Shown piece after piece: positions 1 to 13,692 of a stretch of 64,000 bases of DNA (position 1 is the stretch's first letter; each line of letters begins with the position of its first letter). Origin of the DNA: Oehlia diaphana (taxonomy: Eukaryota > Glomeromycota > Glomeromycetes > Glomerales > Glomeraceae); the NCBI GenBank assembly GCA_003833135.1, contig QZLH01000386.1:1-64000 (forward strand), given 5' to 3'. Made by a program: the position numbers and the translations under genes. Below the pieces are notes generated by a model. That model made no database searches, was not told the DNA's origin, and saw only the letters and a list, made by a program, of their open reading frames with translations.

Positions 1-1079
1 TGATAAGGAGGAAACCCTGTACAGACTTCATATGCAATAATTCCAAATCCATATATATCACTTTCTTGAGTATATTCATTTCCTCTTAAAACTTCTGGTG
101 CTACATAGGGTAATACCCCATATAGTTCTTTGCATTCATTTTGGGATGGTTTTACATTTACCGGTCGACATAATCCTAAATCAGTAATTACAGCAATACT
201 ACCTTCTTTTAATATATTGCCACTATGAAAATCACGATGAATTAACCCATTTTCGTGAATATAATTGAGGCTACGTGAAATACTATGTAAAGTATTCAAC
301 TTTTTATCCCATTTTGTTGAATTAAAACTATTATTTAAATGTTGTCTTAAACTACCATTTATTACATAGTTCATTACTATCATAAAATTTCCAGATTCCG
401 GATCTTTAGTAATGCCAAAACAGTGGGTTACACTACCATTTGGAAGCATATTATGGGTTCCAATCTAAAAAAGAATTCATAGTAATAACAATTAATAGAT
501 AGTCTAACATTTATAATAGAACAATATCTTGAAATTATTATATATAAATAAGTAACTTACTTCTCTTAAAAAATCGGACGTAATATCTTGAGAATTATGT
601 AAACATTTTAAAATAACTGGAAAATTCTCTTTTATCCCATACCAAATTTTACTTCTTTTCCACTTATTATTCTCATAATCCCAATATGATATATATCCAT
701 CTTTCCAAATTGCTTTATAAATAGTTCCGAATCCTCCTATTGCCAAATATTCAACATTTTCAAATCTATCATATTCAATCCATTCTAAAAGGTATAGACG
801 ATGATTAGCATTAAGCTGTATTCTTTGAATAAACTTGTCAACTTCATGATTTCCACTAGTCCAATTTTTAAAATTTTGTTGAAATTTACATTGACACCAC
901 ATATCAGAAGCTCTAGGTTGCTTGCATTCTTTGCATAAACCATAATATTTATAACGTTCTTTCAATTCTTCATTCAATATTAACTTATCAATTAACAAAC
1001 TTTGTTCTTCAGTTAGGTTATTATGGACAAAATCTTTTATTTGCTCATATACATCATCATTGAGCATAAATTCTTCCAT
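1..1079 (-). CDS. Protein kinase, tyrosine-kinase-like (5' part, truncated by window edge)
   Basis: Exon 1 is 1079..561 and exon 2 is 464..1 (continuing off the left edge), joined by a GTAAGT...TTTTAG intron in phase 0. The N-terminal ~90 residues carry a cysteine cluster (CKEC and WCQC) and the 'NFKNWTSGN' stretch typical of the expanded Rhizophagus kinase family. The kinase domain follows: glycine loop IGGFGTIYKA, a VILK-type beta-3 lysine, HRDFHSGNIL as catalytic loop, and YVAPEVLRG as APE segment. The metal-binding DFG is DLG here, a conservative change also seen in active kinases. The substrate is unknown; members of this family often carry Sel1 repeats C-terminally, but that part lies outside the window. 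I am confident of a kinase fold and open frame; signalling role is inference. Confidence 0.9.
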
Positions 1080-2208
1080 ATTGGATTAATAAATGTGACT
1101 TCAATTTTATCTGTTATATCTAAACGAAGTAAAAAAAAATTATTATTTTTATTTGTTTTTTTTTTAAAAATAAAATGCGCCTTTTAAAATCATTTTAATT
1201 TAGGCAAAATCAATAAATCGTTCAAGAAGTCAGCTGATGATCACAGAAATCAGGCTATTCCAAATTAATTTTTAGTTTAACGTCCTCCCCCCTATTTTTA
1301 AAATTTTAAAATAATTTAAATACATATGTTCACATGTTTAAAGCACCCCCTCTCTTTTCTGAAATTGTGTGTACCGAATTTCCGATTTTACCGAAAACTT
1401 CCGAAAATTTAATATGTTTAAATATCATGTTTGTTTAAATTATTCCCCCCCCCCCCCCCCTAAAATTTTCCAGCCAGAAAGGACTATTGGAATGGCCTAA
1501 TTAGAATCACGTCAAAATTGTTTAGGTTGAAAAATTTTTAAAAAATGTATTGTCCAATTTGTAAAATAAAATAAATTAATGTTATGACAAAACAATGAAT
1601 TAAAATTACAATCTATTATAACATCATTTTTCCTAATAACGTTTAAAGTTACTGTAAATTATCTTAAATAAATCAGTAAGTTGCCTTTAAAATAATTGAC
1701 TGCGTTATTACCTATGGAAAATATTAAACTACAAAAATTATTCTTATATTAATAAATTAAATAAGAAAGGAAATTATTTGAAAATATCATAACTTTGCTT
1801 AAGTAGATAAATAGGAGGCGGTTGGGAAATCCAAAATTTTGGGCGAAAATTCTTTATTGCCGATCATGACACGTGTACTTAGGTATTTTTTTAATACCAA
1901 CTCCCGCTATTTAAATAATACCAGCTCATGTATTTTAATATTACTGCAAGTGGCAGATTTTTGCCTAAAATAGCAATTTCTTTTTGCATTATTAGACAGA
2001 TTCATATTTATTTATTACCAACTTTCTCTAATTAAATATTACCAACTCTTGTAATTTTATAATTGGCAAATCTTTTTTCTTCAATAGACAGATTTGTATT
2101 TTTTATTATCCCCTTTTTTCATTAGCAGATCTTTTTTCTTTACCAGACGGATTTATATTTTTTTATTATTAGCTCTGACGATCATTTTTATTCATTAGCA
2201 GATCTAGG
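1080..2208. other. Gene-free AT-rich flank upstream of the kinase
   Basis: No open frame here resembles a protein. The stretch holds a run of C residues (about 1446-1460) and repeated short motifs such as 'ttccgaaaa' and 'attaccaactc' in degenerate form. It contains the presumed promoter of the kinase gene (minus strand) but no recognisable core element. Confidence 0.6.
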
Positions 2209-3082
2209 GCTCCGATCGGTTTGGTTCAGTACGGTTTTTGCCAAAACCGAAACCGAACCAAATTGATCGGTAATGGTATTGTTAATTACCAAAACTGATC
2301 GGTTTCGGTAATCATCAGTACCGAAACCGACTGGTAATTACCGAAAACCGAACCGATTTACCGATTCATTATCGGTTCGATTTTTAACATTTTTGCAACA
2401 TTATTTATTAAAAAAACGTGCGAAAATGTGAAATTATTAATAAAAAATGTTTTCGCAACGTTTTCTATTAAAAGAATTAAAAAAACGTTGCGAAAATGTT
2501 TTTTATTAAGCAATTTAATAAAAAAAAAGGTTTCGCAACGTTTTTTGTTAAAACAATTAAAAAATGTTGCGAAACGTTTTTTATTATTAAATTACTTGAT
2601 AAATAACATTTTCGCAACGTTTTTTATTAAAACAATTAAAAATGTTTGCGAAAAACATTTTTTTTATAAAATTATTAATAAAAAATGTTTCGCAACGTTT
2701 TTTGTTCAAATAATTAAAAACGTTGCGAAAAACGTTTTTTATTGCCAAATTACATGTTAAAAAACGTTTTGAAACGTTTTTTAACAGTTTCAATAAAAAA
2801 ATGTTGCAAAACGTTTTTTTATACATGTTAAAAATGTTCTGTAACGTTTTTTAACTATTTTGATAAAAAAACGTTGCGAAATGTTTTTAAAAAATGTTTC
2901 GCAACATTTTTTAACTTCGGCAAATTGGTTCAGTAAATCGCAAAACCGATACTGAAACCGCAGTTACCAAAACCGATCGATAATTTACCAAATGGTTCGG
3001 TTTCGGTAAATTGCAAAACCAAAACCGATCCGATACTAAAACTGATCAGATCGGTTCGGTATTTACCGATACCGATCGGAGC
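2209..3082. mobile_element. 874-bp non-autonomous inverted-repeat element
   Basis: The ends are perfect 12-bp inverted repeats: GCTCCGATCGGT at 2209-2220 and its complement at 3071-3082. Just inside each end are further arrays of 'accgaaaccga'/'atcggtttcggt' half-sites in both orientations. The central part (about 2400-2910) is an array of alternating 13-15 nt motifs (TTTCGCAACGTTTTT and its complement) spaced by short AT linkers, so the whole element could fold into a series of hairpins. The open frames on both strands inside it are products of this iteration, not genes. No transposase is present and I could not find an obvious target-site duplication. It is most likely a foldback/MITE-like element; an origin by local amplification is the alternative. 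Confidence 0.6.
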
Positions 3083-3555
3083 AGCATACAGGTATTTGAT
3101 CCATGTGATCTTAGTATCATTGAAAAGCTCTCAACGTTTTTTTTCAAATGACTATAAAACTGCATAAAATTAATCATGGAAAGCTAAGATATTCTGCCCT
3201 AAAGATTAGTCAGAAATTATATTAAAGTGTTGGCCAAAATCTGATTCGCAAATTAACTGTGCCATCTGACAATTTTTTATACTATTTTAGCAACTTAAAA
3301 GACCAGTAAATGGGCCACACCCTCAACCTCAAATATGGCAACCAAAAGGATCATAAAGTGGAAAAACCAACTTTATTCCTATACAATTGTTAAAAAGCTT
3401 CAGAATGGAAAAACAAACCTCTGCCTTGTTTAGTGACCAAACAGTCACAGACCAGTGAAAACAAATGGGTAACAATAAAGTATCAGAAGGGACATAGACA
3501 CATAAAAATAAGTAAGTAGGCATTAATATCTACAAGTAGATATCACTATGGTGTA

Positions 3556-3619
3556 AGTAGATAGATTAAGTAGATATCACTATATATATAGTGATATCAG
3601 TCTACTTAATCTATCTACT
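3556..3619. repeat. Hairpin-forming inverted repeat
   Basis: The left arm begins AGTAGATAGATTAAGTAGA and continues into TATCACTATATA. The right arm is its complement with a 3-nt insertion, giving arms of about 30 bp around a TATATA centre. A partial extra copy of 'agtagatatcacta' lies just upstream (3535-3548). No coding or terminator context is visible. Confidence 0.7.
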
Positions 3620-5162
3620 AGTTTGCTTAGCCAATTAGTAAAATGTTCAAAAATGATATTAAAAATGGACAAATTACAGAAATTATATTTTGGCTCTCAA
3701 TAAGAGATAGCAAAGTCATTTAAATCAGAACAATATTGGCTGAGTTATGATTAAAAATGTAATTTACCATATAAAAACCCTTGTAGCATATTACTTATCT
3801 TATAAATAAATGCTCAAAAATATATTTATCTCTTTCTTTTAAAAGAAATCTATTTTAAAATAAATAATAATTTCATAAATTTGCTAAATAAGATAAAATT
3901 TCTTATCTATAAAATTGAATTATCAGAATATTTGTCAGAAGACTTTTTTTTTGTACTGTATTTATTACGATTTACGATAACATTATATTATTTCTGTAAA
4001 AAATGAACTTTATTTAAATAAATTTGCCATTTTCTTTTTTTAATAAATAAAGTTATTTATAATTCATATTCAATTTAATTTATTTATTGTAAATATGATT
4101 CTTTATTTTTTAAATTTTTGGTTTAAATCTTTAAAATCTATTGTTTACAATAAGCCACAAATAAATTTGCTATGGTAATAAGAATTATCTTACGTTATAC
4201 AAGTAAATAAGCCAAATAAATTATGATATATGTGATCTTTACCATACAGCAGTGCCTCCTATTTCCTTCAGAAAAATAATCTGAAATTTTACTACTTTGG
4301 TAAAAACATTTTTAATTCAGCTTTTCACATGATTTTGTGTACTTATTTTATGCATTATCATATTTTATTGATATTAAGATTTATAATTTGTGAAATTCAT
4401 TAATTTATTACAAAGTTGAATTTATTGCTTGATCTATTATAACTTATATGATATATAACTTTAGCTTCAAAATTATGACTCATTCAGCGAAGTTATATTG
4501 TATTATAGAAACTGTAATAGCTTTCCCATATTATTATTAAACTGGTCAACTGATTAAACTATCTATTTGAAATATTATTTTCAAGTATAGTAGGTTGTAA
4601 TCAAAGTATATCTATTTATTGCTTATCTGTTATGCTTCAATATACAAAGTTTTTTAAGATTTGCTTTATTTGGTTTAATCATGATTTTTAACATCTACTT
4701 TTCCTACATACTCTTTGCTTGAAAAATGATTGTTTGAAAATCTGAAAGGACATTATTGATGACTTTACCCTGAAGATATATATCCTGAGATAATATTTTA
4801 ACAAGAAATTTTCCAAAACTTATTTATTGTTTAATAGTTACTTTGTAGATATATATATGTAAACCATTATTTGAATATACTGTATAATTATTTGCAAAAC
4901 ATATTTTTATTAAATAAAGCATCATAGATTCATAGTATATTTAGGCCATTGTTATTTATACCCCCCCCAATTTTGTTATTCATACCCCCATGGCCAGAAT
5001 TAAGGAAAACTTGGCCAAAGCGATATCACGTGTCAGTGCATAATGTTGGCCAGAGGGAGTACAAAATAACACATATGGGCCGATTCAACGCATAAAATGA
5101 ATTTGGCCAACATTATCGGATATTTTAAGCTAAAATTACGGTATTTTCGGGCATGTCCAACC

Positions 5163-5263
5163 TTAACGTACGCACCGTGCGTACGTACATCCTACCAGAA
5201 TTTAGGAGTTATGCACTTGCACGTGATAGCGTTAAACTTAACTCCGGCTGGTGCGTACGTTAA
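5163..5263. repeat. 14-bp perfect inverted repeat with CGTACG cores
   Basis: TTAACGTACGCACC at 5163-5176 is repeated in inverted orientation at 5250-5263. A second palindrome (GCGTACGT-type) touches the left arm. The base composition here is much less AT-rich than the surroundings, suggesting a relic of an inserted element. Confidence 0.55.
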
Positions 5264-5825
5264 TATCGTACACATGATGCGTAAGTTAAGGATGCAGGTG
5301 GACAACAGGTTTTTGAGGAGACGATAGATGATTATTATACTATCTTGCCAAAAAATGATAATTTTATAACTAAAGTAAATTTGTTACTCTTTACCATTAT
5401 TGTTATATAGAAAAAAATACTTCATTGAAATTTTTAACAAAAATTTTAATAAATAACAAATTTATATGAAATAACGAATTTTTTTTTTCAGAATTTCATC
5501 ATCATTATGACATTTGGCACGTGAGTATATATGATATGGTTTAACTTTATTAATCTTAATTTTTAACCAATCAAAAAGCGGGGAGAATTTTATATAAATG
5601 TTGCCGATAATTAATATTACCGATTTGATAGTCACATAATGTAGTAATGCATTATTAATTAAATATGTGGCGGGAGCAAGGCTGCGCCTTAGATCAGAAT
5701 TTTAATTGGCGGACTCGTCAGATTACTGATTTGATTGGCAAAATATTACGTGAAGAGCCAAACCTGTATGTGACCTCATTTGGTATTTTACAATAATTTT
5801 AAATTTCAATAATTTTTAATTACAC

Positions 5826-7024
<1,199 letters not shown>

Positions 7025-9307
7025 ATGCCTAACGTTGAAACTGAAAACAAAAGTAACGCACCTTCACGTAAGAAGGATAAAAGCAAATCTTTGGCAGTTA
7101 CCACTGAAAAAGATGTTTCTTCTTTACCCCAGGAAACGTTTTCTCCAATCACACCTGCTATTGAATCCGGTGATTCTTCTCTTGAAAACGTAAACAAAAA
7201 CCCATACCTTGACGTGATTAATAAAAGACTTAGAAAATTAAACAAAGTGATGGTATGAAGGTTTAATTTATTATGTTATATCCTTTATTATTTTTTAATA
7301 AAAAAAAAAATTATTTTATTGTAATCAATAAGAGTTTTTGGGATGGGACTAGTCTACTATCTTCAATTTCTTTGAACTTTTATTCACATTCGAATTTATT
7401 ACAAGAATTAAGATGAACGCGAAAATTATGTATATTTCATAATTGTTTAATTAATAATTTTATTATTTGTTCTATAGAGAAATGTTGAGAAATATGAAGC
7501 CATTAAAAATTCCGATTCTGACCCTCAATTAAGTGAAGATCAAATTAAAGTTCTCGAAAGAAAAGGTGAAACTAGTGGTGCTATCAAAGAATTTGAATCA
7601 ACACTTAAGCAGATAGAGTTGCTTGAAAAAGACGTATGTTTAAAGTTTTTTCTTTTGGTTAATTGGTCCCTATTATTTATTTAGCATAATCATTAATTTT
7701 CTCATCGATATAATTTCAATAGGAACTTAAGAAACAAGCTGAACTAAAAAAGGCACAGCAGTTGGAACGTGATCAAGCAATTGCCGATGCTGTTGAAAAA
7801 GTTAAGGTAATATATCTCCTTTTCTTTTGTTTTCATATATAAAATAAATATTTTCTTTTTCTTTGGTATTAATTTACTGACTTAAACATTTATTGTTAGG
7901 CTACGCATTGTAAATCCTTATTACAACTCATCCTCTTTTTTAGGCTTGTGCACTTTCAACAACGCGGTATTGTTCAATTATCGGATAATGAATTCGAAGC
8001 TGTTGAAACTCTTCGTGCTAAACTTACAACTTTATCTGAGGAAGCGGAGAATGAAGAACCATATGAAGAAAAAATCCGACATGCATTGGATCTTGTCAGC
8101 AAATTAAACTCAGGTGATGAGGATTTGATATTGCCTAATGGTGTCCCTGAAACGGACCAAGTTGCATCAAGTGATGAAACTCCTTCTTCCTATGGAATAA
8201 CATGTATTTCACACATATATATATTTATCTTTTTTATGATGTTTTGAGAAAAAAAAATTTTTTTTTTTTAATAAAAGTTTCGATCCTTAATTCTAGATTC
8301 TCAGTTACGTTCTTTGATTAAAAACCCTCCGATACTAGAAACTTCCGGAGATCAAGAGGAATTGAATGAAACATTTGAAATTATTAACACACCCGATCAC
8401 ATTGAAGGTATAAATTTATTCATTATTCAAAGGTTATTTTCGTTATCTACAGATATTTGATTTATTAATTCTTGTTATAGCGACTACCGAATTTAATGCT
8501 GAATTGAAATTTATGCGCCCTGGTAATTATACATTTTAATTTCAGATAAACTTCTGTTTTGAATGTCTTATTGAGTGAACATTTTGTTTGAATATTTAGA
8601 TGATCAATCTCAACCTCAAGCTTTTGATAACACAATCAATAATAATACAACGTTTGGTTATCAAAGCACAGATGCGGAACAAAATCCAGCAGAAGAAACA
8701 GTTGTAGATGTTAATGTTCAAGAACAATATAGTCAACAACAGAGTTATGAAACATATGCAGTGGAACAACAGCAATTCACTGTTGAACAACAACAACAAC
8801 AATATATAGTAGAACAGCAACAGCAGCAATTTATTGAACAGGAGGATCAACAACAGGTTTCTACTGAACAAGAAGAATTGTCTCAACAACAAGAGGAACC
8901 ACCTGTTCAAGAATCACAAACTACTTCAGAAGATCAATCAGATTCAAAACTAACACAGGCATCAACTCAACAAAATAGTAATCAACCACCGCCGTTATCA
9001 CAGGGTTCTGGTGGACACAGAGGGCGTTATAATCGCGGTCCTCGTGGACATAGAGGCCAAGGGTCTCGAAGGGATTCGGGAGGTTACAGTAATTATGGAG
9101 GAGGTTATTATCGTGATGGTGGAAATTATGGAAATTATCGTGGACGTGGTGGTTCAGGTCCCCGTGGTGGAAGAGGTGGTGGATACCAAGGTCTGTTTGA
9201 CAATTAAATTTTTATTAGTTATTTCTAAGTTTCATGATTTAATCTGTGTATTATTTCATTTAATTATAGGAAACCGTGGAACCCCATATAAACAACGTTC
9301 TCAATAA
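7025..9307 (+). CDS. Caprin-family RNA-binding protein (RGG/Gln-rich C-terminus)
   Basis: Eight exons: 7025-7252, 7478-7633, 7723-7806, 7900-8203, 8297-8407, 8481-8522, 8600-9190, 9270-9307, giving 361 aa. The N-terminal part after ~60 residues (NPYLDVINKRLRKLNKVM, then a helical region with NVEKYEAIK) matches the conserved homology region of animal Caprin-1, which binds mRNA and G3BP in stress granules. The C-terminal half is glutamine-rich (about 215-300) and ends in an RGG/GGYY tract (RGRYNRGPRGHRGQGSRR onward), a classic RNA-binding, phase-separating composition. For exon 4 the acceptor at 7898-7899 is required: the later AG at 7942-7943 leads quickly to a stop. A role in cytoplasmic mRNP granules is inferred from the family; I see no obvious copy of the animal G3BP-binding motif. 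Confidence 0.82.
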
Positions 9308-9870
9308 GGGAACGAGAAATATTTTGTATATACATTCTGAAAGATCGGGATCTTTCATTAAAATGATATTTGAGAGATTGCAGCTCATTATTTTAAAGCA
9401 AAGAAAGCAAACGAACAATTTTTTCTATAGAAATCGTTAACTCCTAAAAAAAAACGATTTTCTTTTTATAATTTTAATGTAAAAAAAAAGTTGGTAAATA
9501 ATGTAATTGTCGATTAGCATTTTTTTCTTTTTGTTTTTTTTAATAATGTGAAAGCAATCTAATTAAGAAAGTACGTTTCAATTTCTTAAACTACTATGGA
9601 AATCATTGTAATGTAATAAAAGAACTTTCTTTTAATATTACTACTTTTAAGTTAGTAATATTAATATTAAACGAAAAATTAACTAATGAAATTACTAAAT
9701 TCATGGGTTAGAATTTATTATAAATTAGAAGTCAAAATATAATAATATACAAAGTATATATGATACAGATTAACCAAACCACAAAAAAATTCAACTTTAA
9801 AATATTTCTTAATAAATAAAATAAATTTTTAAATTAAATAATAAAAGAATAATTGCTTGTGCCTAAAATG
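9308..9870. other. Convergent intergenic region
   Basis: AT-rich 3' flank shared by the Caprin-like gene (+) and the MINDY gene (-). It contains AATAAA/AATAAT-type signals on both strands (for example AATAAA near 9811-9825 and 'aatgtaataaaag' near 9610) but no gene. Confidence 0.6.
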
Positions 9871-11912
9871 CTAAGAAATTATACATTTATCTTTCTTTTT
9901 TTCCTTTTCAGATGAAGTAGTAAAAGTACTACTAGTTGAGATTTGTGAAGTTGATTCATGGTGATTTTTCCTTCCTTGTGTTTCTTCTTGACGTCTACGT
10001 TGTGATTCTTGTTGTTTACGCTGTGATTCTTTTTGACGTCGATATTCAGCTTCCCGTTCCTCTTCTTGTTGAAGGCTTAAAGCTAAAGCATAACTATAAA
10101 GAAATGTGTTATAAATACATTTGTATTCCCATATATATATTAATTCATTGCGTAAAATTTGTAAAATTTTTAATATGTTCAATATACTAGAAATTTCACT
10201 TACTCTTGATCACCACCTCCCGTTAAATCCTGATGTTCTTCTACAACATCTACATAATCTCCACCAGTAGCTTCACCTTTTTTAAATTGTCCATTCACAA
10301 ATTCTGAAGCATTTTGATCTACATCAATAAGTGATTCCCATACCACAGACCTTTCATGAACAAAACCTGCATCAGTAACTAAAATATACAGTACAGATGT
10401 TTCAGGATGTTTATAAAGTGTTGAAAACTTTTAATAAATAAATAGATGTTAATATTAAATAGAATATATATATTTGATAATTAAAAAAAACAATAATGAA
10501 ATCAATATTAAGGTAGACTAAGGTAAAAAGTTACCCACTCTAGCATGCATGTACGTTATCATAAACTCACATGATTATTCCGGAAAAATGTGCAAAGGTG
10601 CCCTGGTGGTAAAGTCTCGGATAATGATAACAAACCATGATATGTGAGTTGTGTTGCGGTAGAATCCAAAAATTGTGAAGTAATTAGAGCTAAAATTGTG
10701 TTAAAAAATTTCGAAAATAAATAAACAAATAAATTAAAATTAAAATTCGGATGCCATACAACTTACCATCCCGTACTCTTATATTGTCGTCTTCGTTTAG
10801 AGAACTCTTAGAATCCTCAAATCCATTATTTGAAGCTTTATTCGAACTTTCTACCACAATACCTTTGCTCACAGAATCACCACCAACGACACACTCTACC
10901 GCTTTATTATAACTGCCACATTTTCCAACCACTACATTCCAAGTCTCTTCATCTTGAGGATCAACTACCCATCCATGAACAAGATCAACATGGAATACAT
11001 CAAAAACTGATAATTCCGCAGTAGGTTCAAATCCATGAATTGAGTTGAAATGAACATTCACATCCAATCCGGTTTGTAATGATGGAATGATAGATAAAGC
11101 AGTGTTGAGTGTATGATGATAATCCTGCAGTGATGGTCTTATGATATCAACTTCACCATTGTTTTTATTTATTTGCTCATTTTCTTTATCTTCTGCTACA
11201 CCATTTTCCAATGTAACCTGCTGAACTTTATTTGTTAAATCTTCAATTCCATTTGAAACATTGTCTGATTGTAGTTTCGTTTCTTCTTGATTTTGGGATG
11301 ATTTCCCATTTGTTACTTGTAATCCATTCCGGATCTAATTGAAAAAAGTCATTAACAATAAATATAAATTGATACAATATAAAATATTAAGGTAAAATAT
11401 AAGACCTCGACTTCTCCTTGTGGGATTGATTTCAACAAATAATCTCCTAATAATTCTACTAGAAAATCATAAGTAACGGATGAACGGTCATAGGGTTTGA
11501 TTTTAATATCTCCTCGTAACAGCAATACATTGCCTATCATATTAAATAATTAATTAATTCATTATGCATAAAATTAAACATTACGTTTAAAGGAAAAGTT
11601 TATGCATACAAAGTGCTAATAATGGGCATGGTCCATTTTCTATTTATATAAATAAAATATATTTCATTAATCTTTATTTTAATAAAACTTTATAAAACGT
11701 ATATAGATCATACCATTTTGCGTGATAACTTTTAACTTTCGAAGTTCTCCTGAAGAAGGTTCAATCCATTCAATAGCTTTAAGTTGATATTCGACCGCTA
11801 CTTTATTTGTTGATATAGGTTTTCTTCCAACATTTGTATCTTCTTCAACAGCTTTGCTTTTTCCTTTCGTCTGTGGAGTTTGAACAGGATTAGAACTCTC
11901 AATTTCGGTCAT
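9871..11912 (-). CDS. MINDY (FAM63) family K48-specific deubiquitinase
   Basis: Seven exons on the minus strand: 11912-11714, 11639-11610, 11533-11406, 11334-10767, 10689-10571, 10427-10204, 10093-9871; 496 aa. The catalytic segment ITQNENGPCPLLALCNVLLL is rebuilt across exons 1-3; the catalytic Cys lies in NGPCPLL, encoded by a 30-nt exon. Later conserved blocks are SYDFLVELLG-like, LQTGLDVNVHF, VHGWVVDPQ and CTFFRNNHFSTL, the last holding the catalytic His. Family enzymes trim K48-linked ubiquitin chains from the distal end. Between blocks lies a ~60-residue acidic/polar insert. After the catalytic domain, DQDYALALSLQQEEE resembles a MIU/UIM ubiquitin-binding helix, followed by a long charged helix. 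The C-terminus is KKKDKCIIS, a CaaX-like end compatible with prenylation. Confidence 0.92.
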
Positions 11913-12493
11913 AATTATAAAACATGTGAAATTTGAAAAGTTCGTATAATAAGTTAAGTTTGTGGCAAAGCGTAAGTTGCCAAGAGAAAACTTGTACGAA
12001 CATCATTTTGGAATTTGGATTGTAATATTTTATGCTAATCCAAATTTGTAGTAACACAAAAGATTTATCTGCATAATATTGGCATTTGACAAATAAAATT
12101 ACGTTTTTTTAAACTGTGATATTCTACAGAGTTCACCTGAAAATTTATACCATTAATCAAGATCTTTTAAGATCTTTTTTAAATCACTTTATCATTCTAC
12201 CAATGCAGACATTCTAAATGAAAAAAAAAAAAAATCAAAAAGTCATCAGATAAAAATTATCTAACGCCTAACAACTATCAAGAATTTATTTTTTAAACAT
12301 GTGGCAAATACAGTGCATGATGACTCACCTAATTGTGCTACATCACTAATGTATTACTTTACTATATCTAGAATCATAATAAATAATATTTTGATATTTT
12401 GAAATATTATTTAAACTCCATTCTGCCAGTTCTTTAACCTACATCACTTTTACAGTTATATTTTTATACTAAAATTATATTTTTATATTAATA
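11913..12493. promoter_or_regulatory. Divergent promoter region, MINDY gene / PQ-loop gene
   Basis: 581 bp separates the two start codons. It is AT-rich, with no clear TATA box; no other gene is visible. Confidence 0.5.
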
Positions 12494-13692
12494 ATGGATA
12501 GAAACGTAGTTCTTTCTAATGTTGCTGGCTCTATATCGATAGCTTCTTGGGTCGTAGTTTTATTTCCGTAAGTTTTGTTTAAAATTTATAATTACAGTGA
12601 AATATGTTACTTTCAAGAGTACCTAATTAGGAAATTTGATAAAAATTCTTTTCCAGGCAAATATGGATAAATTATAAACGCAAGTCTGGAGATTCGTTAT
12701 CACCTACTTTTCTTTACATATGGGCCGTCGGCGATTGGTTAAATTTAGTTGGAGCAGTATATCAAAAACTGCTTACGACTATGGTAAATAAATGATTATT
12801 TTTTCATGTAAAATTATATGTAAAAATCTATCATGTAATGAATTTGTAAATAATATAAACGACTTTTTATATTATTAGATAATACTTGCTATTTATTATA
12901 TAATAATTGATACAATAGTAATTATCCAAATTTACTATTACCGCAGACGAAGAAGACATACTGATGATGAAATTGTTGGAGAAATAATTCCTCTTATTAA
13001 TAATACTTCTACCCCGGAGTCGAGACGTCAAGAAAGGATTAAACAATTTTTGCTTATTTTCGCTTCATTAATTGGAGTTTGCTTAACAGGAGTAATTTCT
13101 TATGTCATCACCAGCAGAATGAAATCACAGGAAGTTTCTAACAGCGAAGATCAAGGAATGAACATTGTGGCACAAATATTTGGATGGGCTAGCGCATTTC
13201 TTTATCGTAAGTAAAGATCACCATTTTCATTATTAATATTTGCTAATCAAAATCATTTGATAATTGTAACAGTTGGTGCTCGAATTCCACAAATTATTCA
13301 AAACTATCAAAATAAATCTACGGAGGGTTTGTCACTAGCAATGTTCTGTTTTAGTGTGTTAGGAAATATAACCTATAGTTTGGTATGAAGAATTTCGATT
13401 TTTAAAGTACAATTAATCATTTAATTAATATTTTTTAACATAATTAACCTTTAATTATTATCAAAAGTCGATTATTTTCTTCTCAATAGAACCACACTAT
13501 TTGCTAATGAATTTAGCTTGGTTAGTAGGAAGTGGAGGCACTCTAATTTTTGACTTTATTGTAAGTAAAAATTTAAATTAATTTTGAATTGCATAAGGGA
13601 AAACTAATTTATTAATTCTTTTCTTTCCTTATTTTTTTTAAAAAAAAAATTAGATATTCATTCAATTTTTCATATATAGTAATATACAGTAA
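12494..13692 (+). CDS. PQ-loop vacuolar/lysosomal basic amino-acid transporter (YPQ1/SLC66A1 type)
   Basis: Six exons: 12494-12567, 12657-12783, 12879-13206, 13273-13382, 13468-13560, 13654-13692; 256 aa. Two PQ-loop motifs are visible: FPQIWINYKRKSGDSLSP (residues ~24-41) and RIPQIIQNYQNKSTEGLS (~180-197). About seven hydrophobic segments are present, with a charged cytosolic loop RRRRRHTDDE after the third. Yeast Ypq1-3 and human PQLC2 export lysine/arginine from the vacuole or lysosome; the same role is inferred here. Exon 5 must use the acceptor at 13466-13467, because the stronger-looking AG at 13488-13489 gives a stop after five codons. The protein ends soon after the last membrane segment, so there is little tail for sorting signals. 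Confidence 0.9.

Noticed and set aside
2428..2826. Open frames on both strands (110 and 79 aa)
   Set aside because: They are translations of the iterated hairpin modules inside the element at 2209-3082; the composition is repetitive and present on both strands.
3329..3523. 64-aa minus-strand frame
   Set aside because: Isolated, no splice partners or recognisable motif; possibly a repeat relic, but unsupported.
5097..5327. 76-aa frame in the CGTACG-rich segment
   Set aside because: No start context, splice sites or family resemblance; the sequence is dominated by inverted repeats.
13488..13560. Alternative exon 5 acceptor in the PQ-loop gene at 13488-13489
   Set aside because: It gives a stop within six codons; the upstream acceptor restores the conserved membrane segment.
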